From the NCBI RefSeq assembly GCF_011766325.1, contig NZ_BLLG01000015.1, positions 62,001 to 126,000 of the forward strand: a DNA stretch of 64,000 nt, written 5' to 3'. The stretch comes from Streptomyces pacificus. GTDB taxonomy: Bacteria; Actinomycetota; Actinomycetes; Streptomycetales; Streptomycetaceae. A model generated the notes under the pieces. The model was not told the origin of the DNA, ran no database searches, and worked only from the letters and a program-made list of their open reading frames with translations. Below are positions 33,777-43,158 of this stretch, piece after piece; position 1 is the first letter of the stretch, and each line of letters starts with the position of its first letter. The position numbers were made by a program, and so were the translations under genes.

Positions 33777-34423
33777 CAGCCGCGCTCCCCCCAACGCGGC
33801 TCCTCGGCCTGCGTGATCGTCTCCTGCGACGGGTCCAGCGTCTCGCGCAGGCGGGCGTCCGCCGCCTCACGCGCCTCCGGGTCGATGAGTCCCTGCCGCT
33901 CGAACGCGTCCATCTGCGCGTCCGCCACGTCGTAGCCCGTGTTCCGCCAGGTCTGCCCGGCCTCCCGGTGGGCCTCGGAGAACGACTCCGCGCTCCAGTC
34001 GGGGTCGTCGGTGGCGGACTGGGTGCTGATCTCGTTCCAGCTCATGCCCTTGACCTCGTCCTCGCCGAGGTGCGGGTTGCCGTTCAGCGAGTTGACGCCG
34101 ATCTTGATCGAGTCCTTGACGTACTGCTCCTGTTCGGCGAACGAACCCGCCGACAGGCCCACGGCCCCTGCGAACCCGTTGCCCTTCAGCGTCAGCGCCC
34201 GGACGCCCCACTCCCACCGGTCGCAGAAGGTGCCGAACGCGTCGGCGAGACCGCCGTGGCCGAGTTCCAGCCCCGACAGGGAGAGTTCCGAGAAGCCGCG
34301 CCCCGTGGTCGCCTCGCCGATCATGCCGAGGTCCTTGAGCTCGGCATGGGCGAGGTCGATTCCCCGCGCGATGGCGGCGAGCGCCGCGGGCGGCGCCTTG
34401 AGATCAGGATTCTCCGCGCTCAT
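33776..34423 (-). CDS. WXG-operon protein preceding Rhs toxin
   Basis: A 215-residue helical protein with no signal peptide. FCDRWEWGVRALTLKGNGFA resembles the WxG-type turn seen in actinobacterial ESX-associated proteins. It starts 20 bases inside the SseB-like gene's 3' end and its stop overlaps the Rhs start, so the three are translationally coupled. Proteins of this type regularly precede Rhs toxins in Streptomyces and probably help export or chaperone the toxin's N-terminal domain. I cannot give a firm family name. Confidence 0.72.
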   Translation of the reverse strand: MSAENPDLKAPPAALAAIARGIDLAHAELKDLGMIGEATTGRGFSELSLSGLELGHGGLADAFGTFCDRWEWGVRALTLKGNGFAGAVGLSAGSFAEQEQYVKDSIKIGVNSLNGNPHLGEDEVKGMSWNEISTQSATDDPDWSAESFSEAHREAGQTWRNTGYDVADAQMDAFERQGLIDPEAREAADARLRETLDPSQETITQAEEPRWGERG

Positions 34424-35150
34424 TTCCGTCCCCCCTCTCCCCGGGCTGATCCCCGGGCTGATCCCCGGGCTCCTCCCCGAGGTCCACCGCCGCTGTGTCC
34501 GGCACGATGCCCCTGACCGGAGGGAACAGCATGCCGTCGGTGCTCCCCGCGTCCAGGGCCACACCGCCGGGTCCCGGCAGCGCGGGCACCAGCACGTCCA
34601 GCAGACGGGCGCCGAGGACCGTCCGGTACCTCCACTCCCGGCGCGCTTCCCCCCGTGCCGCGGCGAACCGGGCCAGGGCCTCCTCGTGGGAGAACGCGCA
34701 GATCCAGCGGACGCCGTTCCGGTCGGCGGTCCACGGGCCGTCGTGCTCGTCGAACGGCACCAGTACCGCGGTACGCCGGAATTCCCCGAGCAGCCGTGCG
34801 AACTCCCGCCGGGCCGATTCCGCTCCACCGGCCGCGGCCGCCGCTGCCGGCAGGCCCGCCGTGCTCGAATGCGGTGGCTCCGGTGGCTCCGGTGGCTCCG
34901 CTCGTTCCGAAGTTTCCGGTGACTGGGGTATGCGGCGTATCCGCGGCCTTTCGGGTGTTCGCGGAGGTATATGCGCTTCCAGTGGTTCGGGTGCCTCGGC
35001 CGTCTCGGCCGTCTCGGGCGTGCCAGGCGTCTCGGGCGCGCGGGCCGGTGGTTCGGACGGCTTCCGGGCGGACCGCTGTGCCGACTCCGTCAACTCGGCC
35101 AATCTCGACGTGCGGCCGGGCTTCGAACCGCTGTCCCCGTTGTCGCTCAC
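34404..35150 (-). CDS. SseB-like protein with disordered N-terminal region
   Basis: A 248-residue protein. Residues 1-100 are low-complexity, rich in Pro, Glu, Thr and Ala with PEP repeats. The C-terminal 140 residues (FARLLGEFRRTAVLVPF, RWICAFSHEEALARFAAAR, RTVLGARLLDVLVPALPGPG, VALDAGSTDGMLFPP) match the SseB-like domain common in WXG/Rhs loci of actinobacteria. The GTG at 35150 is chosen as the start that opens the coding-like part; no strong ribosome site was seen, so it is uncertain. It heads the toxin operon and its end overlaps the next gene by 20 bases. Confidence 0.72.
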   Translation of the reverse strand: MSDNGDSGSKPGRTSRLAELTESAQRSARKPSEPPARAPETPGTPETAETAEAPEPLEAHIPPRTPERPRIRRIPQSPETSERAEPPEPPEPPHSSTAGLPAAAAAAGGAESARREFARLLGEFRRTAVLVPFDEHDGPWTADRNGVRWICAFSHEEALARFAAARGEARREWRYRTVLGARLLDVLVPALPGPGGVALDAGSTDGMLFPPVRGIVPDTAAVDLGEEPGDQPGDQPGERGDGNERGES

Positions 35151-35397
35151 CGGGGAATGCTGGCATGGGCCTGTTCTCGATCGCAACGCGTAATTCCCGT
35201 ACGAATCATGGTGTTTCGGGTCCGACGGAGCCGCCGTTGCGCGGGCTGAGCCCGGCCGGGTGGCGGGCCCGGCCGCGCTGTGCCCCGCCCGCCCCCGGGC
35301 GGCGGCGCCTCCGCGGACCTGCTCACCTGCGACCGTTTTCGGCACCTACGCTCCCACCCCCCGTCCCGCTGTCGGACCGCGCTCGTATGCTCGCTGC

Positions 35398-38007
35398 ATG
35401 ACGGATCACGAGGGCGGAGACCGGGCCGGACACCAGGCGGGGCGTCCGACCGCCAACGCCATGCGCCGTGCTCTCAGGCGGGCTCGGGACGGTGTCGCGC
35501 TCGACACCGGTGAGGCGGCCGTGCTGCTGGCGGCACGCGGCGCCGATCTGGAGGACCTGTGCGCGTCCGCGGCGCGGGTGCGGGACGCCGGACTGGAGGC
35601 GGCGGGGCGTCCCGGGGTCATCACCTACTCGAAGAGCGTGTTCATCCCGCTCACGCGACTCTGCCGGGACAAGTGCCACTACTGCACCTTCGCCACCGTC
35701 CCCGGCAAGCTCCGCCGTGCCGGCCTCGGGCCGTTCATGTCGCCCGACGAGGTGCTGGAGATCGCGCGGCGCGGCGCGGAACTGGGCTGCAAGGAAGCCC
35801 TGATCACCCTCGGCGACAAGCCGGAGGACCGCTGGCCCGAGGCACGCGAGTGGCTCGAGGCGGAGGGGTACGACGACACCATCGCCTATGTCCGGGCCAT
35901 GGCGATCCGCGTCCTGGAGGAGACCGGGCTGCTGCCCCATCTCAACCCGGGCGTGCTGACCTGGACGGACTTCCAGCGGCTCAAGCCCGTCGCGCCCTCC
36001 ATGGGCATGATGCTGGAGACCACCGCCACCCGCCTCTGGTCCGAGCCCGGCGGCCCGCACCACGGCTCGCCCGACAAGGAGCCGGCGGTGCGGCTGCGGG
36101 TGCTGGAGGACGCCGGGCGCAGCTCCGTCCCGTTCACCAGCGGGCTGCTGATCGGCATCGGTGAGACGTACGAGGAGCGCGCGGAGTCGCTGTTCGCGCT
36201 GCGCCGGGTCTCCCGTGCCTACCACGGCATCCAGGAGCTGATCATCCAGAACTTCCGCGCCAAGCCCGACACGGCCATGCGCGGCATGCCGGACGCCGAA
36301 CTGGACGACCTCGTCGCCACCATCGCCGTCGCCCGGCACGTCATGGGTCCTGCCGGCTGCCTCCAGGCGCCGCCGAACCTCGTGGACGAGGAGTACGGCA
36401 GGCTCATCGCCGCCGGCATCGACGACTGGGGCGGGGTGTCCCCGCTGACACCCGACCACGTCAACCCCGAGCGGCCCTGGCCCCAGATCGACGTGCTCGC
36501 CGAGCGGTCCGGTCAGGCCGGCTTCCGCCTGCGCGAGCGGCTTGCCGTGTACCCGGAGTTCGTATCGCGCGGCGAACCCTGGCTGGACCCCCGGCTGCTG
36601 CCGCATGTACGGGCCCTCGCCGAGCCGGGCACCGGCCTGGCGAACGAGGGGGCGCTCCCCACGGGCCTGCCCTGGCAGGAGCCGGACGAGGGCTTCACCG
36701 CGAGCGGTCGGACCGATCTGCACCGCACCATCGACACCGAAGGGCGGACCTCGGACCGCCGGGACGACTTCGACGAGGTGTACGGGGACTGGGGAGCGCT
36801 GCGCGAGGCGGCCGCGCCCGGCATGGCGCCTTCGCGGATCGACACCGATGTGCGGCAGGCCCTGGCCACGGCGGCCGACGACCCGACAAGGCTCACCGAC
36901 GGCGAGGCCCTCGCCCTGCTGCACGCCGACGGGCCCGCGCTGGACGCGCTCTGCTCGATCGCCGACGAGCTGCGCCGTGACGTCGTCGGCGACGACGTCA
37001 CCTACATCGTCACCCGCAACATCAACTTCACCAACGTCTGCTACACCGGCTGCCGCTTCTGCGCCTTCGCCCAGCGCCGCACGGACGCCGACGCCTACAC
37101 CCTGTCACTCGACCAGGTCGCCGACCGGGCCCAGCAGGCCTGGGACGTCGGTGCGGTCGAGGTGTGCATGCAGGGCGGCATCCACCCCGACCTGCCCGGC
37201 ACCGCGTACTTCGACATCGCCCGGGCCGTGAAGGAGCGGGTACCCGCAATCCATGTGCACGCGTTCTCCCCGATGGAGGTCGTCAACGGTGCCACGCGCA
37301 CCGGTCTGTCCATCCGCGAATGGCTGACCGCGGCCAAGGAGGCGGGGCTGGACTCCATCCCCGGCACGGCCGCGGAGATCCTCGACGACGAGGTCCGCTG
37401 GGTGCTGACGAAGGGCAAACTCCCCGCCGCCACCTGGATCGAGGTCGTCACCACCGCCCACGAACTGGGCATCCGTTCCTCGTCCACGATGATGTACGGA
37501 CATGTGGACCAGCCGAGGCACTGGCTGGGCCACTTCCGCACGCTGTCCCGCATCCAGCAGGAGACGGGCGGTTTCACCGAGTTCGTGACGCTGCCCTTCA
37601 TCCACACCAACGCGCCGGTCTATCTGGCCGGCATCGCCCGGCCCGGACCGACGACCAGGGACAACCGGGCCGTCACGGCGATGGCCCGGCTGCTGCTCCA
37701 TCCGCACATCCCCCACATCCAGACCAGCTGGGTGAAGCTCGGGGCGGACGGCGCGGCGGAGATGCTGCGCTCCGGCGCGAACGACCTCGGCGGCACCCTG
37801 ATGGAGGAGACCATCTCCCGCATGGCCGGGTCGAGTTACGGCTCGTACCGCTCGATCCGGGACCTGACCGCCATCGCCGATGCCGCGGGACGCCCGTCCC
37901 GGCCCCGTACGACGCTCTACGGCGAGGTTCCGGCGGAGCGGCGACGCACCGCGGCGGACTCCGACGGCCGCCTCCCGGAGCTGCTGCCGGTGCTGCCGCA
38001 GGGCTGA
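35398..38007 (+). CDS. fbiC: FO synthase FbiC (CofG-CofH fusion), coenzyme F420 biosynthesis
   Basis: An 869-residue bifunctional radical SAM enzyme. The N-terminal CofG-type module has CRDKCHYC (Cys89, Cys93, Cys96); the C-terminal CofH-type module has CYTGCRFC (from Cys548), with GGIHPDL and HTNAPVYL motifs. It makes the deazaflavin FO from 5-amino-6-ribitylamino-uracil and tyrosine, the first committed step to F420. ATG at 35398 fits the normal FbiC length. It stands alone on the plus strand, divergent from the toxin operon. It is probably a core gene, but it supplies the cofactor likely used by the luciferase-like enzymes of the cluster. Confidence 0.95.
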   Translation: MTDHEGGDRAGHQAGRPTANAMRRALRRARDGVALDTGEAAVLLAARGADLEDLCASAARVRDAGLEAAGRPGVITYSKSVFIPLTRLCRDKCHYCTFATVPGKLRRAGLGPFMSPDEVLEIARRGAELGCKEALITLGDKPEDRWPEAREWLEAEGYDDTIAYVRAMAIRVLEETGLLPHLNPGVLTWTDFQRLKPVAPSMGMMLETTATRLWSEPGGPHHGSPDKEPAVRLRVLEDAGRSSVPFTSGLLIGIGETYEERAESLFALRRVSRAYHGIQELIIQNFRAKPDTAMRGMPDAELDDLVATIAVARHVMGPAGCLQAPPNLVDEEYGRLIAAGIDDWGGVSPLTPDHVNPERPWPQIDVLAERSGQAGFRLRERLAVYPEFVSRGEPWLDPRLLPHVRALAEPGTGLANEGALPTGLPWQEPDEGFTASGRTDLHRTIDTEGRTSDRRDDFDEVYGDWGALREAAAPGMAPSRIDTDVRQALATAADDPTRLTDGEALALLHADGPALDALCSIADELRRDVVGDDVTYIVTRNINFTNVCYTGCRFCAFAQRRTDADAYTLSLDQVADRAQQAWDVGAVEVCMQGGIHPDLPGTAYFDIARAVKERVPAIHVHAFSPMEVVNGATRTGLSIREWLTAAKEAGLDSIPGTAAEILDDEVRWVLTKGKLPAATWIEVVTTAHELGIRSSSTMMYGHVDQPRHWLGHFRTLSRIQQETGGFTEFVTLPFIHTNAPVYLAGIARPGPTTRDNRAVTAMARLLLHPHIPHIQTSWVKLGADGAAEMLRSGANDLGGTLMEETISRMAGSSYGSYRSIRDLTAIADAAGRPSRPRTTLYGEVPAERRRTAADSDGRLPELLPVLPQG

Positions 38008-38474
<467 letters not shown>

Positions 38475-39590
38475 GTGAGCACGGGAGCCGCAGCTGTCTG
38501 GGGACGTGCCGAGCAGCAGGACTTCCGCGCCCGGGTACGCGGCTGCCTGCTGGGCGCGGCCGTCGGCGACGCTCTGGGAGCCGGCGTGGCAGCGCTGTCG
38601 CTGGACGAGATCCGCGCCGCTCACGGCCCTGACGGGATCGCCGACCTCGCCCCCGCGTACGGCCGCCGCGGCGCCGTCACCGCCGCCACCCAGCTGACCC
38701 TGTTCACCGTCGACGGCCTGATACGCGCCCAGGTCCGCCGTGACACCGGTGCCTGGCACCCGCCGACCGACGTCCACCGCGCCCATCTTCGCTGGGCGGC
38801 AACGCAGCGGGACTGGGGTCCCGACGAGCGCCGCAAGGACAACGGCTGGCTCGCCCGCGAGGAGTGGCTCTACACCCGCCGCGCCCCGGCCCCCGCCTGC
38901 CTCACCGGTCTCGCCGACGAGGTCCTCGGCACCATCGACAAGCCCAAGAACCCCACCGCCCGCGACGCGGGCGCCCTCGTCCGCTCCGCGCCCTTCGGAC
39001 TGCTCGTGGGCTGGGAACCACGGCTGGTGTGCCAACTCGCCGTGGAGTGCGCGGCACAGACCCATGGGCACCCCACGGCGTACCTCTCGGCCGGCGCGTT
39101 CGCGGTGATCGTCCACGGGCTGGCCCGCGGCGAGACCGTCGAGGGGTCCGTCCAGCGGGCGCTGTCCCTCCTCACACCCAGACCGGGCCACCAGCCCGTG
39201 ACCGACGCGCTGAGGCGAGCCGTCGGCGCGGTCCACCAGGGCATCCCGAGCTCCACCGGCGTCGACGCACTCGGCGACCCCGAGCACGCCGAGGACGCCC
39301 TCGCCGTCGCCGTCTACTGCACCCTCGCCGGCGAGGATGTCCGGCACGGACTCCGCCTCGCGGTCCACCACGACGGCGCCTCGCACACCACCGGCACCCT
39401 CTGCGGAGCCCTCCTCGGCGCACTTCACGGCGAGACGGCCCTCCCACCGGACTGGCTGGCGGAAGTCGAGGGCCGTTCCACCATCCTCGAACTCGCCGAC
39501 GACTTCGCCATGGAGATGACCCAGGGCCCCGCACTCCACGGCCCCACCGCCTCGTCCTCCGGCTGGCTGCGGCGCTACCCGCGCGGCTGA
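38475..39590 (+). CDS. ADP-ribosylglycohydrolase-fold protein lacking metal-binding Asp residues
   Basis: A 371-residue DraG-like protein: VRGCLLGAAVGDALGAGV is the classic N-terminal helix. The two magnesium-binding motifs are altered. TDDT is TAAT (residues 69-72, in AVTAATQLTLFT) and GDSD is GASH (301-304, in HHDGASHTTGTLCGALLGA). The overall fold pattern is otherwise intact and full length. GTG at 38475 has a GGGAG ribosome site. Active members remove ADP-ribose from proteins or other acceptors; this one may only bind ADP-ribosylated ligands. It lies about 5 kb from the ADP-ribosyltransferase toxin gene but is not in its operon. Confidence 0.85.
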   Translation: MSTGAAAVWGRAEQQDFRARVRGCLLGAAVGDALGAGVAALSLDEIRAAHGPDGIADLAPAYGRRGAVTAATQLTLFTVDGLIRAQVRRDTGAWHPPTDVHRAHLRWAATQRDWGPDERRKDNGWLAREEWLYTRRAPAPACLTGLADEVLGTIDKPKNPTARDAGALVRSAPFGLLVGWEPRLVCQLAVECAAQTHGHPTAYLSAGAFAVIVHGLARGETVEGSVQRALSLLTPRPGHQPVTDALRRAVGAVHQGIPSSTGVDALGDPEHAEDALAVAVYCTLAGEDVRHGLRLAVHHDGASHTTGTLCGALLGALHGETALPPDWLAEVEGRSTILELADDFAMEMTQGPALHGPTASSSGWLRRYPRG

Positions 39591-39918
39591 GGCCTGCCGG
39601 TTCCGGCCTGCTTGCACCTGGTTTGAGGCCGGCCGGCCAGTCGACGTGTACTCCGGCGTGACTACCGCTGCGGGGTGCCTTCCACTACACGTGGGCTCAC
39701 GCGGGCGCGCCCGGGAGGGGCGGGCTGTGCTCTGCTCTCCCCGCCTCACCGGTCTCCCGTACGGACTCCTGTGCGGACACGATGCGTTGACGGTGCCTCA
39801 CGCCGGATGGTGAGGTACGTCGAAGGAGACGGCAACGAGCTGACAGTGATCGCTGTATCGACCTACTGTGGTTGTTCGGATCTGTTTCTGACGGGCGGAT
39901 TGCCGGACAGGGGGACGG
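39591..39918. other. Intergenic region, no gene seen
   Basis: About 330 bases upstream of the Bell-like/NLR pair. No tRNA-like fold or coding-biased frame was found. The stretch near 39840-39890 is less GC-rich and is the likely promoter for the downstream pair. Confidence 0.5.
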
Positions 39919-40332
39919 GTGGAAGCAGAGATGATGGATCTCGCGCGCACCGCCGGGGCTGCGGTCGTCACTCTGATGGCGACGGATGCGTGGGAGAGAA
40001 CTCGAGAGGGCGTCGTAGCGCTGTGGCGACGAGTCAGTCCCGCGCGCGCAGAGAGCGTGGACGGGGAGCTGGAAGCCGCTCGGGACGATCTCCTGCTCGC
40101 GCGTGCGAACGGCGACGAGCTGGCCGAGCGGGAACTGCGCGAGGAGTGGGCAGGCCGTCTTCGCCGCCTTCTTCGCGACCGACCGGATGTCGCGGCGGAG
40201 CTTCGCGGTATCCTCGCGGACCTTGATCCGGAGCGGCAGGCTCAGACGGCGACCACTCAGATGAGGGCCGAAGCGTCAGGGAGCGGACGCGTCTATCAAG
40301 CGGGCCGCGATCAGCACATCACAGAGAGATGA
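39919..40332 (+). CDS. Bell-like small helical protein with C-terminal amyloid-like motif
   Basis: A 137-residue protein. Residues 1-105 are helical: a hydrophobic segment LARTAGAAVVTLMATDAW, then amphipathic helices. The C-terminus (119-135) is ASGSGRVYQAGRDQHIT, a motif repeated at the N-terminus of the next protein. This matches the pattern described for bacterial amyloid signalling pairs, in which an NLR nucleates a small cell-death effector with a Bell-type domain through a shared motif. The GTG at 39919 has AGGGGG upstream. Its stop overlaps the NLR start by ATGA. Membrane toxicity on activation is inferred, not shown. Confidence 0.72.
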   Translation: MEAEMMDLARTAGAAVVTLMATDAWERTREGVVALWRRVSPARAESVDGELEAARDDLLLARANGDELAERELREEWAGRLRRLLRDRPDVAAELRGILADLDPERQAQTATTQMRAEASGSGRVYQAGRDQHITER

Positions 40333-42737
40333 CTGAGCCCTCACGCGCGGAGGGCGCGGTACAGGGCCGTGCGTCGGGCCATGGGCGCGTGTATCAGACA
40401 ACGGGCGATCAGCACATCACGGAGCACCACCACTACTACGGGGACGGCGAGGCCGCATCACCTGCGAACTCGTCAATACCGCGCGACATCGTGCACACTC
40501 CCACGGAAGCGCCGCGATATGGGCTGACTGCACCGGACTCCGTGCGGTTGCCGCTCGTCGGGAGGACGCCGCGCTACCTCCGGGATCGCAAGACCCTTCT
40601 GGCGGAACTGTTGGCGGCTGCCGGTAGCCATGGAGGGATCCATGTGCTCCACGGGACGGGAGGGTGCGGCAAGACGGCAATCGCTCAGGAACTGTTTCGC
40701 TCGGTGACGAGCCACCTCGACACGGTCGGTCTCTGGGTCAATGCGTCGGAGCGAACCACGTTCCGGGCCGGCATGCTGGCCGTGGCCGCCGATCGTGGCG
40801 CGCGGACCGTGGAGCTGGCTTCGGCCTACGCGGGCCAGCGGGCGGCCGCAGATCTTGTCTGGCACTACCTGGACAGCTCGCCGCAGAGGTGGGTTCTCGT
40901 GTTGGACAACGCGGACGATCCCGCAGTGCTGGGGGAGGGCGGCTGGCTGCGATCCAGTGGGCAGGGGACTGTCGTCGTCACCACGAGACGGGGCTCGTCG
41001 CCGGTATGGCAAGGGGCGCAGTTGCACCGGGTGGGAACGCTTCCGGTGGATGACGCCGCACTCATTCTTCGTGATCTCGCACCCGACTCCGGCACGTTTG
41101 CAGAGGCTCGGTCCATGGCTCAGCGGCTGGACTGTCTGCCTCTGGCCCTGACGCTGGCGGGGGCGTTCTTGTCCCGGCAACTTCTGGAGAGCTGGTCCAT
41201 GAGTGACTACCAACGCCGTCTTCAGGACGACTTTACGGAACTGATCGACCGGGGGGCGGATTCCGACAGGGACGCACGGCACCTGGTCAGCAGGACCTGG
41301 CAGATCTCACTCGACAGGCTGGAGAAGGCCGGAGTACCCGAATCGGTCACACTCATGCGGCTGTTGTCGTGCTTCAGTTCAGATCCGCTGCCGCTGGCGT
41401 TGTTCCACCCGCGGAGACTATCCGCGACCGATCTGGTCCACGCCACTCCCTCTTTGGACGCACAGCGAGTGGAGGTCGCTCTGCGTGGCCTTCTGGACCA
41501 TTCCCTGGTCGCGCTCGTGGACGTCGAGCGAGGTGGCGCCGGGGTTCGGTGTGTCAGGACTCATGGGGTCGTGCTGGACAGCATCGCCGCCTCCGTACCG
41601 GATGACCAGAGGCTGCTCCTCACGGCATCGGCGGTGGGCTTGCTCGCCGAGGAATTCCCGAAGGAACTCGGTGAGGCTCGGGCGGTCGGCGGTGTCGGGT
41701 GGCTGGCACCTCACGTGGTGAATCTGCTGCGTCGGGTTCCTGGGCCTGGGGTGGCGCTGGAGGCGGTCGAGCTGGCCCTTCGATTGGCCGCCCTGACGTA
41801 CGGCATGGGCGACTACCACGCGTCATCCTCCGTAGCCCGTTCCGCGGCCGAGATCGGCCGAGGGCAGTTGGGTGCCGACCATCCGGTGACATTGAGGGCT
41901 CGTCATCGGTTGGCCCTTGCGCTTTTCCGGCTGGGTAAATTCTCGGAATCCGAGAGATTGCACAGGGATGTTCTCGATTCCCGGGTCCGGCTCCTTGGCC
42001 GGGAGAATGTCGAAACGCTGACGAGTCTGCAGGACATCCATGAGCCGCTCGCCCAGTTGGGCAGACTGGAAGAATGTGTGGCATCGCTTCGGGAGACGGA
42101 GGAGATTCGAGCCCGGATTCTGGGTTCCGATCACCCCGACACTCTCCATGCGCGTGCACTTCTCATCGAGTACTTGGCGAACCTGAACGCGCAAGAGGAG
42201 TTCGACGCATTCGCGCCGACTGCGGTTGCGGCATGTGAGGAGCGCTTGGGAGCAGAGTCCTTCACCACGGTGACCGCTCGCCATAACTTCGCATACGGAC
42301 TCTACGTCTTCGGTCGATGGGCGCAGGCCGAGGAAGCGGCCCGTGTGGCGGTGTCGGCCCGCGAGCGGATCCACGGTGCGGAGCACTACCTCACCCTGTC
42401 GGCAACCATCCTCCTCAGCTGGATTCTGGAGAAACGCGGGCAGGGTGATGAGGCCATCACCCTTGCGCGACGCGTCGTCGTAGGGCAGGAAAGGGCGCTT
42501 GGTGCCGAGCATCCGTACGTCCTGGCCAATCGGGCCGGCCTTGCCACTTCGCTTGTGGAAAGCGGCCGCGTCGAGGAAGCGGTTGTCCTGGCGACCCGGA
42601 ATCTCCCACTGTGTGAGCGGACTCTCGGCCCCGGTGACCCTGTGACGATCAAGACTCTCGCAGTCATCGAACTGGGGGGAGCCGACGGAGAGGGGAGCCC
42701 CCTCGGCCAGGACGGCGGGCCGGTCGAGAGGGCGTGA
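40329..42737 (+). CDS. NB-ARC/TPR NLR-like STAND NTPase with N-terminal amyloid-like motif
   Basis: An 802-residue STAND ATPase. Residues 15-31 carry the ASGHGRVYQTTGDQHIT motif shared with the preceding gene, then a His-rich linker. The NB-ARC domain has Walker A GTGGCGKTA (109-117), Walker B VLVLDNADD and RNBS-like TVVVTTRRG, and ends in a winged-helix. From about residue 490 the protein is a TPR superhelix of roughly 42-residue Tpr10/12-type repeats (for example LGADHPVTLRARHRLALAL), the probable ligand sensor. Likely role: sense an invader or stress signal, oligomerise, and nucleate the small effector to trigger growth arrest or death. Confidence 0.87.
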   Translation: MTEPSRAEGAVQGRASGHGRVYQTTGDQHITEHHHYYGDGEAASPANSSIPRDIVHTPTEAPRYGLTAPDSVRLPLVGRTPRYLRDRKTLLAELLAAAGSHGGIHVLHGTGGCGKTAIAQELFRSVTSHLDTVGLWVNASERTTFRAGMLAVAADRGARTVELASAYAGQRAAADLVWHYLDSSPQRWVLVLDNADDPAVLGEGGWLRSSGQGTVVVTTRRGSSPVWQGAQLHRVGTLPVDDAALILRDLAPDSGTFAEARSMAQRLDCLPLALTLAGAFLSRQLLESWSMSDYQRRLQDDFTELIDRGADSDRDARHLVSRTWQISLDRLEKAGVPESVTLMRLLSCFSSDPLPLALFHPRRLSATDLVHATPSLDAQRVEVALRGLLDHSLVALVDVERGGAGVRCVRTHGVVLDSIAASVPDDQRLLLTASAVGLLAEEFPKELGEARAVGGVGWLAPHVVNLLRRVPGPGVALEAVELALRLAALTYGMGDYHASSSVARSAAEIGRGQLGADHPVTLRARHRLALALFRLGKFSESERLHRDVLDSRVRLLGRENVETLTSLQDIHEPLAQLGRLEECVASLRETEEIRARILGSDHPDTLHARALLIEYLANLNAQEEFDAFAPTAVAACEERLGAESFTTVTARHNFAYGLYVFGRWAQAEEAARVAVSARERIHGAEHYLTLSATILLSWILEKRGQGDEAITLARRVVVGQERALGAEHPYVLANRAGLATSLVESGRVEEAVVLATRNLPLCERTLGPGDPVTIKTLAVIELGGADGEGSPLGQDGGPVERA

Positions 42738-42777
42738 CTGCGTTCGCAGCGAGACGGTCGGCGGGGAGGGCTGCCGG

Positions 42778-42978
42778 TCAGCCCTCGCTGCTGATCCCGG
42801 TGATGAACGCCGACCACGTCTCTGCGGTGAAGCCCAGCGGCGGGCGGTGGTGCGCCTTTGAATCACGCACAGCTACCGAGCTCTGATCTTTCGCCTTGAC
42901 CTCCACACAGTCGCCGTTGACGGCCGAGTACGTGGACTTGGTCCATTCTGTCAGGGACGCAGCTTGCCGGTTGTGCAT
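42778..42978 (-). CDS. DUF397 small protein
   Basis: A 66-residue DUF397 protein: WTKSTYSAVNGDCVEVK, VAVRDSK, and WSAFITGI are the family hallmarks. ATG at 42978 has GGAG five bases upstream. It follows the XRE-family regulator at 43159-44016, the standard XRE-DUF397 arrangement found many times in Streptomyces (for example the BldB/WhiJ-like pairs). Such pairs affect development and antibiotic production. The small protein probably modulates its adjacent regulator. Confidence 0.92.
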   Translation of the reverse strand: MHNRQAASLTEWTKSTYSAVNGDCVEVKAKDQSSVAVRDSKAHHRPPLGFTAETWSAFITGISSEG

Positions 42979-43158
42979 GGTGACTCCGATGGTTGTGCCA
43001 GATGTGTGGGTACCTCGAGCCGCTGTCCCCAACGGCCCCGAGATCGACGCTACGCCCCAACATCCCTTTCGGTGAGGTCTGTTCACCCATCCGGATGGCG
43101 TTTGCTGCCGAAGTTCATTCAGTTCGAGCCGATAAGTGTATAATGCCCGCCCTTGAGG

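Noticed and set aside
39591..39918. Possible tRNA in the gap before the NLR pair
   Set aside because: No cloverleaf with a T-loop GTTCRA motif could be formed.
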